The notes beneath the pieces were generated by a model, which was given only the letters and a program-made list of their open reading frames with translations, did no database searches and was not told the origin of the DNA. This document shows, piece after piece, positions 34,938 to 43,044 of a stretch of DNA of 64,000 nucleotides. The stretch comes from Hyphomonadaceae bacterium (GTDB lineage: Bacteria > Pseudomonadota > Alphaproteobacteria > Caulobacterales > Aquidulcibacteraceae). The stretch spans positions 1 to 64,000 of the forward strand of contig JAEUMQ010000015.1 of assembly GCA_016791425.1 (NCBI GenBank), written 5' to 3'. A program made the translations under genes and the position numbers. How positions within the stretch are numbered: position 1 is the first letter of the stretch; each line of letters opens with the position of its first letter.

Positions 34938-37604
34938 ATGAGAGGCGCACACATCGGATTGAGCCGCGCGCGTGCTTTCAGCATCGCGCTGGCGATCGCA
35001 TGGCTGGGCGGGTTCTCGAGCGCGGCCCTCGCGCAAGGAAACGTCGCGCCGCCTGCATATCGCGACGTCTCGCTCAGCTTCGAAGCGCGGGCGGCCGATC
35101 TGGTCGGGCGCATGACGCTGGAGGAGAAGGCGGCGCAGCTTTTGAACGACGCGCCGGCCATCCCGCGGCTGGGCGTGCGGGAATACAATTGGTGGAACGA
35201 AGGGCTGCATGGCGTAGCGGGCGCGGGGCGCGCGGCGGTGTTTCCCCAGGCGATCGGGATGGCGGCGACGTTCGATGCGCCTTTGCTGCGCGAGGTCGGC
35301 GGGGTGGTCGGCATCGAGTTTCGCGCCAAGCATCTGGCCGATCGGCATCGCTTCGGGGGATCGGATTGGTTCGGCGGCCTCACGGTGTGGTCGCCGAACA
35401 TCAACATCTTCCGCGATCCGCGCTGGGGGCGCGGGCAAGAGACCTATGGGGAAGATCCTTATCTCACGGCGCGGCTTGGCGTCGCCTATGTGCGCGGCCT
35501 GCAGGGCGAAGACGGGCGTTATCTGCAGGTGGTCTCGACGCCCAAGCACTTCGCGGTGCACAGCGGGCCGGAACCCAGCCGCCATCGCGACGATATTCGT
35601 CCGTCCACGCATGATCTGGAGGACACCTACCTGCCGGCGTTCCGGGCCGCGGTCATGGAGGGGCAGGCGGGCTCGGTGATGTGCGCGTACAACGCCGTCA
35701 ACGGAGAGCCCGCCTGCGCCAACCAGGACCTGCTCGTGACGCATCTGCGCGAGGGCTGGGGCTTCAAGGGCTATGTGGTGTCCGATTGCGGGGCGGTCAG
35801 CGACATCTATCGGGAGGACCTGCATCATTTCGCGCAGTCGCCGGAAGCGGGGGCGGCGATCGCGCTGCAGACCGGCATGGACCTCATCTGCGGCGACGCC
35901 CATGAGGCGGAGCACATTCTGGGCGCCGTGCGCCAGGGTCTGCTGGGCGAGAGCGTGATCGACGGGGCGCTGAGGCGCCTCTTCGCCGCGCGCATGCGGC
36001 TTGGGCAGTTCGATCCCCCGGAGCGCGTCTTTCCGCGCATCACCGCGCGCGACTACGACACCGAAGCGCATCGGGTCTTGGCGCTGCGCGTGGCGGAAGC
36101 CTCGCTGGTGCTGCTGAAGAACGAAGGCGAGCTGCTGCCGTTGCGCGCGCCGCCGCGGACCATCGCGGTGATCGGGCCGAACGGCGACAGCCTGGACGCG
36201 CTGGTCGGCAATTATAGCGGCGAGCCGTCGCAGCCGGCGACCGTGCTGGCGGGCCTGCGGCGGCGCTTTCCGGAGGCGCGCATCCTCTATGCGCAAGGCG
36301 CGGGGCTGATCGCGCCGGCGCTTCGTCCGGTTCCGGACGATGTGTTCTGCCTCGACGCGCGCTGCCGGCGGCGCGGGCTCATGGCGGCGGATTTCGACAC
36401 GCAGGCGATGTCCGGCGCGCCGCGAACGTCGCAGGTTGCGCCCAACGCCGCGATGGCCTGGCAGGGCGAGCTGCGCGGCGGGGCGACGCGGTGGAGCGGC
36501 TTCCTCACGGCGCGGGAGAGCGGGGAGCACCATTTCCGGTTCGACGGCAATGGCGGGTATCGGATCTGGGTGGGGGACACGCAGGTTGTGGACGCCTGGC
36601 GCGTCGATTGGCGCGCGCCGATCGCGGTCGGCGCGGTCAGCCTTGAAGCGGGGCGCACCTATCCCATCCGCATCGAGGCGTTCCAGCGCAGAGACCATGG
36701 CGAGGAGCGGCTGCTCTGGAGCACGCCGAGCGATCAGGGCGCGCAGGATGCGTTGGCGGCCGCGGCGGAGGCGGACCTCGTGGTGTTCGTGGCGGGGCTG
36801 TCAGCGCGCATCGAAGGCGAGGAGATGCGCATCTCGGCGCCGGGCTTCCTGGGCGGGGACCGGACGAGCCTCGATCTGCCGGCGGTGCAGCAGCGCCTGC
36901 TCGAGCGCGTCGCGGCGGTCGGCAAGCCGATGGTGCTGGTGCTGATGAGCGGGAGCGCGCTTGGGGTGAATTGGGCGGACGCGCACGCGCCGGCGATCAT
37001 CGAGGCCTGGTATCCGGGCGGCCAGGGCGGGGATGCGGTCGCGCGGCTCATCGCCGGCGATTTCAGTCCCGCGGGGCGCCTGCCGGTCACGTTCTACAAG
37101 TCGGCCGATGATCTGCCCGCGTTCGAGGATTATGCGATGGCGAAGCGGACCTATCGCTATTTCGGCGGCGAGGCGCTCTATCCGTTCGGGTACGGACTTT
37201 CCTATACGCGCTTCGCCTATTCGAATGCGCGCGTCTCGCAGAGGCGCGTGCGCGCGGACGGCGCGGTGACGGTCTCGGTCGATGTCGCGAACATTGGCGC
37301 GATGGACGGCGATGAAGTCGTGCAGCTTTACGCGACGCATCCGGGCGCGGCGGGCGCGCCGCTGCGGGCGCTGGCGGGCTTCCAGCGCATCCATCTGGCG
37401 CACGGGGAGCGGCGGAGCGTGCAATTTACGCTGCGCGATCGCGAGCTGAGCGTGGTCGATCCCGGCGGCGTGCGGCGAATCTCGCCGGGGGAGGTGCGGG
37501 TGTGGGTGGGCGGAGGGCAGCCGGTCGCGCGCGCGGGGCTGCAGGCGGCGCCGGGCGTGTGGACGGGGTTCGAGATCACCAGCGCCGCAAGGTTGGGGAA
37601 CTGA
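34938..37604 (+). CDS. Family 3 glycoside hydrolase with PA14 domain (beta-xylosidase/glucosidase)
   Basis: This is an 888-residue exported GH3 enzyme. Signal peptide: FSIALAIAWLGGFSSAALAQ. The N-terminal (alpha/beta)8 domain has the catalytic nucleophile in YVVSDCGAVSDI (Asp about residue 283), with KHFAVHSGPEPSRH and WGRGQETYGEDPYLTARLG upstream. A PA14 sugar-binding module is inserted at about residues 500-600 (GFLTARESGEHHFRFDGNGG). The C-terminal domain carries EAWYPGGQGGDA, GYGLSYTRFAYSN and a fibronectin-III-like end (SVDVANIGAMDGDEVVQLY). It would release xylose or glucose from the non-reducing end of oligosaccharides in the periplasm. The sequence around VSDCGA is closer to beta-xylosidases. 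The start follows AGGGAGGGGAG, 44 bases after gntR. Confidence 0.93.
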   Translation: MRGAHIGLSRARAFSIALAIAWLGGFSSAALAQGNVAPPAYRDVSLSFEARAADLVGRMTLEEKAAQLLNDAPAIPRLGVREYNWWNEGLHGVAGAGRAAVFPQAIGMAATFDAPLLREVGGVVGIEFRAKHLADRHRFGGSDWFGGLTVWSPNINIFRDPRWGRGQETYGEDPYLTARLGVAYVRGLQGEDGRYLQVVSTPKHFAVHSGPEPSRHRDDIRPSTHDLEDTYLPAFRAAVMEGQAGSVMCAYNAVNGEPACANQDLLVTHLREGWGFKGYVVSDCGAVSDIYREDLHHFAQSPEAGAAIALQTGMDLICGDAHEAEHILGAVRQGLLGESVIDGALRRLFAARMRLGQFDPPERVFPRITARDYDTEAHRVLALRVAEASLVLLKNEGELLPLRAPPRTIAVIGPNGDSLDALVGNYSGEPSQPATVLAGLRRRFPEARILYAQGAGLIAPALRPVPDDVFCLDARCRRRGLMAADFDTQAMSGAPRTSQVAPNAAMAWQGELRGGATRWSGFLTARESGEHHFRFDGNGGYRIWVGDTQVVDAWRVDWRAPIAVGAVSLEAGRTYPIRIEAFQRRDHGEERLLWSTPSDQGAQDALAAAAEADLVVFVAGLSARIEGEEMRISAPGFLGGDRTSLDLPAVQQRLLERVAAVGKPMVLVLMSGSALGVNWADAHAPAIIEAWYPGGQGGDAVARLIAGDFSPAGRLPVTFYKSADDLPAFEDYAMAKRTYRYFGGEALYPFGYGLSYTRFAYSNARVSQRRVRADGAVTVSVDVANIGAMDGDEVVQLYATHPGAAGAPLRALAGFQRIHLAHGERRSVQFTLRDRELSVVDPGGVRRISPGEVRVWVGGGQPVARAGLQAAPGVWTGFEITSAARLGN

Positions 37605-37619
37605 GGCGGGGGGGAAGAT

Positions 37620-37697
37620 TGGTCGGAGCGGGGAGATTCGAACTCCCGACCCCCAGTCCCCCAGACTGGTGCGCTAACCGGGCTGCGCTACGCTCCG
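37620..37697 (-). tRNA. tRNA-Pro (GGG anticodon)
   Basis: On the reverse strand the acceptor CGGAGCG pairs with CGCTCCG, followed by discriminator A and an encoded CCA (37622-37620). The D-arm is GCGCAGCCCGGTTAGCGC, the anticodon arm is CCAGT-CTGGGGG-ACTGG giving GGG, and the T-arm is GGGAGTTCGAATCTCCC. The anticodon reads CCC proline codons. It lies just after the GH3 stop. Confidence 0.95.
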
Positions 37698-37929
37698 ACG
37701 GATCTCGCGCCCTTTGAAGGCCGGTGGGGAGCTCGGCCAGGACGAGAAGGGCGGCGTTCTAGACCGGTTCCGCGCGGAGAGGAACCCGGCTTCGGGGCAA
37801 GAAGTCTGGGGTGTGCGCGCCGGGGGGGCCAGCGTCAAAGCGATTGTGCGCGCCTCCGGCGTGTGGCGCTTCGCATCTCGCGCGTGCACCGCGCGTGTTG
37901 CGGGGTGTCCTGCCGTGTCTCGGCGGCTG

Positions 37930-37987
37930 CGCCCCCTCCTTCGGCCTGCGGCCGCCACCTCCCCCGTAGACGGGGGAGGAAAGAGCG
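37930..37987. repeat. Double-hairpin G/C repeat, copy 7
   Basis: First hairpin CGGCC-TGC-GGCCG, then CACCTCCCCCGTAGACGGGGGAGG-AAAGAG. Same plan as copy 8 (45.4 kb), with which it shares CACCTCCCCCGT and GGAGGAAAGAG almost exactly. It lies in a 403-base gap (37698-38100) between tRNA-Pro and the barrel gene, which otherwise holds only the terminator at its right end. Confidence 0.85.
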
Positions 37988-38040
37988 CGTCTTGCGGGCG
38001 GTGCGAAGAAGGCCGGCGGTTCGCGGCAAGGAAGCGGCCA

Positions 38041-38074
38041 AAAGCAAAACGGCCGCGCCAGGGGCGCGGCCGTT
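38041..38074 (-). terminator. Terminator of the outer-membrane barrel gene
   Basis: On the reverse strand a 12-bp stem AACGGCCGCGCC/GGCGCGGCCGTT is followed by TTGCTTT. It begins about 26 bases after the stop of the gene at 38101. Confidence 0.8.
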
Positions 38075-38100
38075 GCAGTGTCTGCGTTGAGGCGCTCGTC

Positions 38101-39354
38101 TCAGCGGCGGAGCGTGAGGCCGAGCGTCCAGCGGTCCTGGTCGTAATCGCCGAGGGCGCGGGCCTGGGCGCCGGAGGTGTCGCGCTCGGCGTGCGTGTAG
38201 CGCCCGCGGACCGCGGCCCAGCGATTGATCAGCCAGTCGGCGCCGGCCGAGGCGGTGGTGATGTCGTCCTCGCGGTCGATGCCCTTGTAGTCTTCCGTGC
38301 CCCAGCCGCCGCGGACCCAGAGGATCACGTTGCGCTGCAGCTCGTGATCGACGCGCACGGCGTAGTTCGTGACCACCTTGCTGGAGGAGCCGACGGAGGG
38401 ATCGCCGCTGTCGGCGATGTCGCGGTCGGCGGAGAGGTTCACCGTCGTGATGCGGGTGACGAACCAGTCGAGCGCGCCGCGCATCGAGAAGCCGTCATAA
38501 TCGCCGAAGGCGGGGTTGTCGAAGCTGACCCAGGAATAGCCGACGCCGACTTCGCCCTGCAGAACGTTGGTGAGATCGAAGGCGGCGCCGGCGAGGGCGC
38601 GCTGGCGATCATAGTCGCGGTTCGAGGTGTCGTAATCGGTCCAGCGCTGGGCGTAGCTCACGAAGAGCGCCGCATCCGGCGAGAGGGCGAAATCGCCGCG
38701 CAGGCCAGCTTCGGTCTGCGTGCGGTCGCGGAAGTCCTGGTCGAACACGCCGCCGCCGATGAGCGCGCCGTCCTCGAAGTCGATCTCGCTGGCGGCGGCC
38801 GAGGCGGTCACCTTCACGCGGTTGAACTCGTGCGACAGCGCGAGGGCGCCTTGCATGTCCTGGTAGTTGATCGGCTCGACGAGGTTCGGCGGATCGTTCT
38901 CGCCGCGGGCTTCGTAGCTGTCGATGTAGAAGAGGTTGCCCTCAAGGCGCGTGCCGCGGGCGATGTCGATCGCGGCATCGGCGCCGGCGTTCCATGCGAA
39001 GTCGTCTTCCGAGGAGAGGTCGGAATAGGACGTGTCGTCGATCGTCGCTTGCAGGTTCAGCTTGTGCTGCGACCATTGCGAGACGAGCTTGCCTTGCGCG
39101 GAGACGAGATAGGCGACGTCGTCGATCTCGTTCGTGGCGGTGGCGAAGACGTTCGAGTTCGTCTCCACGATGCCGGTGAGGCTCGGATAGAAACGGAAGG
39201 AGCCCACGGGCAGGCCGGTCGGATCGTATTCCGACTGCCGCCGCTCGCGGACGTTCTGATTGTCCGGCTGAGCCTGGGCGTAGGCGACGCCCTGCGCTCC
39301 GGCGGCGACCGCCAACCCAAAGACAGCGATCTTATTCAACCGGGCCACGCTCAT
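38101..39354 (-). CDS. Outer-membrane beta-barrel protein (BBP2-like)
   Basis: This is a 417-residue exported protein with a signal peptide (LNKIAVFGLAVAAGAQGVAYA, cut near AQA). The mature part consists of repeated amphipathic beta-strands with many aromatic/acidic pairs (QGKLVSQWSQHKLNLQATID, SVDHELQ-type turns) and a barrel-like C-terminal end (WTLGLTLRR). Proteins of this form (beta-barrel porin 2 group) often accompany capsule or exopolysaccharide genes, but no such genes are next to it. I therefore leave the substrate open. It is monocistronic, bounded by a terminator on one side and a 190-base gap on the other. Confidence 0.83.
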   Translation of the reverse strand: MSVARLNKIAVFGLAVAAGAQGVAYAQAQPDNQNVRERRQSEYDPTGLPVGSFRFYPSLTGIVETNSNVFATATNEIDDVAYLVSAQGKLVSQWSQHKLNLQATIDDTSYSDLSSEDDFAWNAGADAAIDIARGTRLEGNLFYIDSYEARGENDPPNLVEPINYQDMQGALALSHEFNRVKVTASAAASEIDFEDGALIGGGVFDQDFRDRTQTEAGLRGDFALSPDAALFVSYAQRWTDYDTSNRDYDRQRALAGAAFDLTNVLQGEVGVGYSWVSFDNPAFGDYDGFSMRGALDWFVTRITTVNLSADRDIADSGDPSVGSSSKVVTNYAVRVDHELQRNVILWVRGGWGTEDYKGIDREDDITTASAGADWLINRWAAVRGRYTHAERDTSGAQARALGDYDQDRWTLGLTLRR

Positions 39355-39544
39355 CCTATTCCCCCAAAGGACAGATTCTGGTGGAGCATTACGGGGCGAA
39401 GGTTACCGCCCGTTGAACGCCCGGATGCGTCGCAGAGAATTTCTGACGCCCGGCTGCAAGGCGCCATGCGGGGCGGGCGAGGTCAAGCGCCAGGCGCGGT
39501 TGCGCGGATGAACCGCAAGCCGGGCGGGCCGGCGCTCGGCTAAG

Positions 39545-40591
39545 ATGAAGTCGGTGAACCTTGGCTTAATATCCCGGACATTGTCGGGGCGGCGGGCGCC
39601 GCCGGACCGGCTGGCAGGCGCCTGGCTGGGGCTCATCTGCGTGTGCGTGGTCGCGATGATCGTGGTCGGGGGGCTGACGCGGCTCACGGATTCCGGGCTC
39701 TCGATCACGGAATGGGACCTTGGCAAGGGGCTTGTCCCGCCGCTCACCGACGCGCGCTGGGCGGAGGAGTTCGCGCTCTATCAGCGGACGACCGAGTACC
39801 AGGTGCAGAATAACGGCATGAGCCTCGCCGATTTCCAGTCCATCTATTGGTGGGAGTGGGGGCATCGGTTCCTGGGCAAGGCGATGGGGCTCGTCTTCGC
39901 GGTTCCGTTCCTCTTCTTCTGGGTTACGGGGCGGCTGAAGGGGCGCTTCTGGCCGGTGCTGGCGCTCTTTGCGCTGGGGGGCGCGCAAGGGGCGGTCGGA
40001 TGGTGGATGGTGACGAGCGGGCTCTTCGGACGGCTCGACGTGTCGCCGATCCGGCTGGCGATCCATCTGGGAATGGCGTTCGCGATCCTCGGCTTCGGGC
40101 TTCGGCTGGCGCTTGGGGCGCTCGGATGGCCAAGGGGCGCGAGCCGGCTCGGGGCGCCGGGATGGATGGTCGGGCTCCTTATTACGTTGCTCTTCGGGCA
40201 GGTAATCGTCGGGGCGCTGCTGGCGGGGAACGATTTCGGCGGCGCCTATACCGACTGGCCGGCGATCGGAGGGGAGCTGCTGCCGCGCGCGTGGACGCCG
40301 TTGGCGCTGGCGATTCACGACGCATGGGCGCTGCAGTTCGCGCACCGGACGCTTGGCTATGTGCTGGCGGGGCTTTGCCTGGCGCTGGCCATCGCGGCGG
40401 CGCGGAGAGGGGGCGGACCGGCGCGAGGATTGGCGATCGCGGTCGGGCTCATCGGGGTCGGGCAGGCGGGGCTCGGGGTGCTCAATCTGGTCACCGGCTC
40501 GGGCCTGCCTTTGAGCGCCCTGCACCAGGCCGGCGCGATCCTGCTGTGGCTGGCGCTCAACGGGCTGGCGACGGCCGTGCGTTGGCGGTAA
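39545..40591 (+). CDS. ctaA: Heme A synthase (CtaA/COX15)
   Basis: This 348-residue, eight-segment inner-membrane enzyme converts heme O to heme A for aa3-type cytochrome oxidases. Diagnostic blocks are IVVGGLTRLTDSGLSITEW, SIYWWEWGHRFLGKAMGL, RLAIHLGMAFAILGF, AGNDFGGAYTDWP, FAHRTLGYVLAGL and LSALHQAGAILLWL, with heme-ligating His residues in the four helices. The presence of this gene implies an aa3-type respiratory oxidase and aerobic growth. It is 106 bases before rplM on the same strand; in many alphaproteobacteria ctaA lies close to rplM-rpsI. Confidence 0.95.
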   Translation: MKSVNLGLISRTLSGRRAPPDRLAGAWLGLICVCVVAMIVVGGLTRLTDSGLSITEWDLGKGLVPPLTDARWAEEFALYQRTTEYQVQNNGMSLADFQSIYWWEWGHRFLGKAMGLVFAVPFLFFWVTGRLKGRFWPVLALFALGGAQGAVGWWMVTSGLFGRLDVSPIRLAIHLGMAFAILGFGLRLALGALGWPRGASRLGAPGWMVGLLITLLFGQVIVGALLAGNDFGGAYTDWPAIGGELLPRAWTPLALAIHDAWALQFAHRTLGYVLAGLCLALAIAAARRGGGPARGLAIAVGLIGVGQAGLGVLNLVTGSGLPLSALHQAGAILLWLALNGLATAVRWR

Positions 40592-40641
40592 CGGGTTACG
40601 CGTCTCTAATTGATTGAAAGATCTGCAGATTTCTTGCCCAA

Positions 40642-40670
40642 TTGACAATCGGGCAGGGCCCTTATACCAG
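40642..40670 (+). promoter_or_regulatory. Putative housekeeping promoter for rplM-rpsI
   Basis: TTGACA at 40642-40647, with TATACC at 40663-40668 (spacing 15) or TACCAG at 40665-40670 (spacing 17) as the -10. The -35 element is perfect; the -10 element is weak or slightly offset. The start would fall about 22 bases before the rplM ATG at 40698. Confidence 0.5.
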
Positions 40671-40697
40671 CGCGCCTCCTTTCAGGATTGCACACTC

Positions 40698-41174
40698 ATG
40701 CGCACTTTATCGACGCGCGCCGCCAAGCCCGCCGAGACGACCCATAAATGGATCGTGGTGGACGCCGACGGCGTGGTGGTCGGCCGGCTAGCGACCTTCA
40801 TCGCGCTCAGGCTCCGCGGCAAGCACCGGGCCGACTTCACGCCGCATGCCGATGTCGGCGACCATGTGGTCGTCATCAATGCGGAGAAGGCGGCGTTCAC
40901 CGGGCGCAAGCTGGAGCGCAAGCTCTATCATTGGCACACCGGCTATCCGGGCGGGATCAAGGAACGCACCGCCGGCAAGGTGCTCGGCGGCAAGCATCCC
41001 GAGCGGGTGCTGGAAAAGGCCGTGGAGCGGATGATGCCTAAGGAAAGCCCGCTGGCGCGCAAGCAGCTCGGCAAGCTCAGGGTCTATGCGGGCCCCGAGC
41101 ATCCGCATACGGCGCAAGGCCCCGAGACGATCGATTTCAAGAGCCGCAACCGCAAGAATTCGAGGACCGCATGA
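40698..41174 (+). CDS. rplM: 50S ribosomal protein L13
   Basis: This is a 158-residue ribosomal protein, the usual length for alphaproteobacteria. Family blocks are [79 protein letters not shown] and [12 protein letters not shown]13 binds 23S rRNA early in 50S assembly. The start is ATG 40698 (the upstream frame continues but lacks a site). It overlaps rpsI by four bases, the standard coupling for this pair. Confidence 0.98.
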   Translation: MRTLSTRAAKPAETTHKWIVVDADGVVVGRLATFIALRLRGKHRADFTPHADVGDHVVVINAEKAAFTGRKLERKLYHWHTGYPGGIKERTAGKVLGGKHPERVLEKAVERMMPKESPLARKQLGKLRVYAGPEHPHTAQGPETIDFKSRNRKNSRTA

Positions 41175-41662
41175 GCGAGACGCATGGTTTCGAGGCGCTC
41201 CGCCAGTTCGAGGGCGTTGAAGGCGTCGGGCCGCGGAACGAGCCGCCGCCGCTGCGCGAACAGAAGCTCGACCAGTTCGGCCGCGCCTACGCCACCGGCA
41301 AGCGCAAGAACGCGATCGCGCGCGTGTGGCTGAAGCCGGGCAAAGGGAACATCACCGTCAACGGCAAGACGCTCGAGGTCTATTTCGCGCGGCCGGTGCT
41401 CAGGATGATGATCAACCAGCCGTTCAAGGTCTCGGACCGCGAAGGGCAGTTCGACGTGGTGTGCACGGTGGTCGGCTCGGGCCTCTCGGGGCAAGCGGGC
41501 GCGGTGCGGCACGGGGTGGCCAAGGCGCTCTCCGATTACGAGCCGGCCTTGCGTCCGACCATGAAGCACAACGGCTTCCTCACCCGCGACAGCCGCGTGG
41601 TGGAGCGCAAGAAGTACGGCCGCAAGAAGGCGCGCCGGAGCTTCCAGTTCTCGAAGCGCTAA
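41171..41662 (+). CDS. rpsI: 30S ribosomal protein S9
   Basis: This is a 163-residue ribosomal protein. The conserved core begins [21 protein letters not shown] and ends [21 protein letters not shown], the tail that reaches the tRNA P site. The N-terminal extension of about 35 residues ([13 protein letters not shown]...) is typical of alphaproteobacterial S9. The start overlaps the rplM stop (ATGA). A two-hairpin terminator region follows. Confidence 0.98.
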   Translation: MSETHGFEALRQFEGVEGVGPRNEPPPLREQKLDQFGRAYATGKRKNAIARVWLKPGKGNITVNGKTLEVYFARPVLRMMINQPFKVSDREGQFDVVCTVVGSGLSGQAGAVRHGVAKALSDYEPALRPTMKHNGFLTRDSRVVERKKYGRKKARRSFQFSKR

Positions 41663-41714
41663 AGCGTTTTCCCGCACGGGAGAAAACGGCGCTTCGCAAG
41701 AAGCGCCGTTTTTG
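41663..41714 (+). terminator. Terminator of rplM-rpsI with an extra upstream hairpin
   Basis: First hairpin CGTTTTCCC-GCAC-GGGAGAAAACG (41666-41688), then a second ACGGCGCTTC-GCAA-GAAGCGCCGT (41686-41709) followed by TTTTG. The two stems share a few bases, so they cannot form at full length together and could compete. Confidence 0.88.
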
Positions 41715-41741
41715 TTTGGGCCGCGCGCATGGGAGCGAGGC

Positions 41742-42014
41742 ATGGATTGGCCGCCGGGATGGCGCGAAGTGAGCGAGGGAGAGCGCCTCGGCCTGAAGGC
41801 CGGGATCGTGCGCGACCTCGCGAGCGGACACATTCTTTACGGGCGCGCGTTCAACGTCATCGCGCGGCGCGACGATCCCGACGACGTGCTGATCCAGGCG
41901 GACGATGGGGAAGTCGCGGAGATGCACCTGACGTGGGCGAAGACGTGCAGGCCGGGATTTCCTGGCGCGCTCCTCTACATGGACATGAAGCACTGGCGCG
42001 AGGCGCAATTCTAG
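41742..42014 (+). CDS. Small uncharacterised protein next to argC
   Basis: This is a 90-residue cytoplasmic protein with no signal or membrane segment. It starts MDWPPGWREVSEGERLGL (ATG 41742; GGGAGCGAGG upstream). Blocks with a constrained look are GIVRDLASGHILYGRAFNVIARRDDPDDVL and EMHLTWAKTCRPGFPGALL. It is 16 bases upstream of argC and is probably in that operon. I do not recognise it. Confidence 0.75.
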   Translation: MDWPPGWREVSEGERLGLKAGIVRDLASGHILYGRAFNVIARRDDPDDVLIQADDGEVAEMHLTWAKTCRPGFPGALLYMDMKHWREAQF

Positions 42015-42030
42015 ATTTGCGAGAACGCTG

Positions 42031-42972
42031 ATGACGCAGACGGTATTCATCGACGGCGAGGCGGGCACGACGGGCCTGCAGATCCGCGCGCGGCTTGAGC
42101 CGCGGCGGGACATCGCGCTGCTGGCGATCGATCCGGCGAAGCGCAAGGACGCGGATGCGCGGCGCGCGATGCTCAACGGCGCGGACGCGGTGATCCTCTG
42201 CCTGCCGGACGATGCGGCGCGCGAGGCGGTGAGCCTCATAGAGAACCGCGACGTGCGGGTGATCGACGCCTCGACCGCGCATCGCGTCGCGGAGGGCTGG
42301 ACGTACGGCTTTGCGGAAATGTCGCGCACGCAGCGCGCGGCGATCGCGGGCGCCAAGCGGGTGTCCAATCCGGGCTGCTATCCGACCGGCTTCATCGCGC
42401 TCATGCGGCCGCTCATCGAGGCAGGCATCGCGCCGCGCGAGCGTGCGATCAGCGTCAACGCGGTCAGCGGCTATACCGGCGGCGGCAAGGCGATGATCGC
42501 GGAGTTCGAGGATGCCGGCGGGGCGACGTACACGCAGGCTCCCTATCGCATCTATGGGCTCACGCAGGCGCACAAGCACGTGCCGGAGATGACCTGGCAT
42601 GCCGGGCTCGCGCACGCGCCGGTGTTCGCGCCGTCGGTCGGGCGCTATGCGCAGGGGATGATCGTGGAGGTTCCGCTGGCGCTTTGGGATCTGCCGGCGA
42701 GGCCGAAGCTGCGCGAGGTGCATGAGGCGCTGCGCGCGGCGTATGCGGGCGAGCGCTTCGTGGAGGTGGTCGCGCTCGCGGAGTCGGCCAAGCTGAAGAC
42801 GCTCGATCCGGAGGGATTGAACGGCACGAACCGGATGCAGATCTTCGTGTTCGGGCATGACGAGGAGGCGCGCTGCGTGGCGCTGCTCGACAATCTCGGC
42901 AAGGGCGCGTCCGGCGCGGCGGTGCAGAACATGAACCTCATGCTCGGCCTCGACGAAGGCGCGGGGCTCTAG
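42031..42972 (+). CDS. argC: N-acetyl-gamma-glutamyl-phosphate reductase
   Basis: This is a 313-residue enzyme of arginine biosynthesis, of the shorter type. It reduces N-acetylglutamyl phosphate with NADPH. Blocks: VFIDGEAGTTGLQIRARL (nucleotide binding), RVSNPGCYPTGFIALMRPL (active Cys), VNAVSGYTGGGKAMI and FAPSVGRYAQGMIVEVPL. The gene follows rplM-rpsI as in other alphaproteobacteria, 16 bases after the small ORF. A palindromic repeat follows. Confidence 0.96.
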   Translation: MTQTVFIDGEAGTTGLQIRARLEPRRDIALLAIDPAKRKDADARRAMLNGADAVILCLPDDAAREAVSLIENRDVRVIDASTAHRVAEGWTYGFAEMSRTQRAAIAGAKRVSNPGCYPTGFIALMRPLIEAGIAPRERAISVNAVSGYTGGGKAMIAEFEDAGGATYTQAPYRIYGLTQAHKHVPEMTWHAGLAHAPVFAPSVGRYAQGMIVEVPLALWDLPARPKLREVHEALRAAYAGERFVEVVALAESAKLKTLDPEGLNGTNRMQIFVFGHDEEARCVALLDNLGKGASGAAVQNMNLMLGLDEGAGL

Positions 42973-42991
42973 GGTTCGCGTCGGCTCCACG

Positions 42992-43044
42992 CTTTGACCG
43001 TTCTCGTCCGAAAACTGCGCAACATCTTTCGGGAACCGCTCTAG
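42992..43044. repeat. CTAG-bounded palindromic repeat, copy A
   Basis: A diverged copy of the element CTAGAGCGGTTC...GAACCGCTCTAG. The centre (TTCTCGTCCGAAAAC ... TTTCGGGAACCGCTCTAG) matches copy B at 56.8 kb nearly base for base. It lies in the 68-base gap between argC and the caspase gene. Confidence 0.8.
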
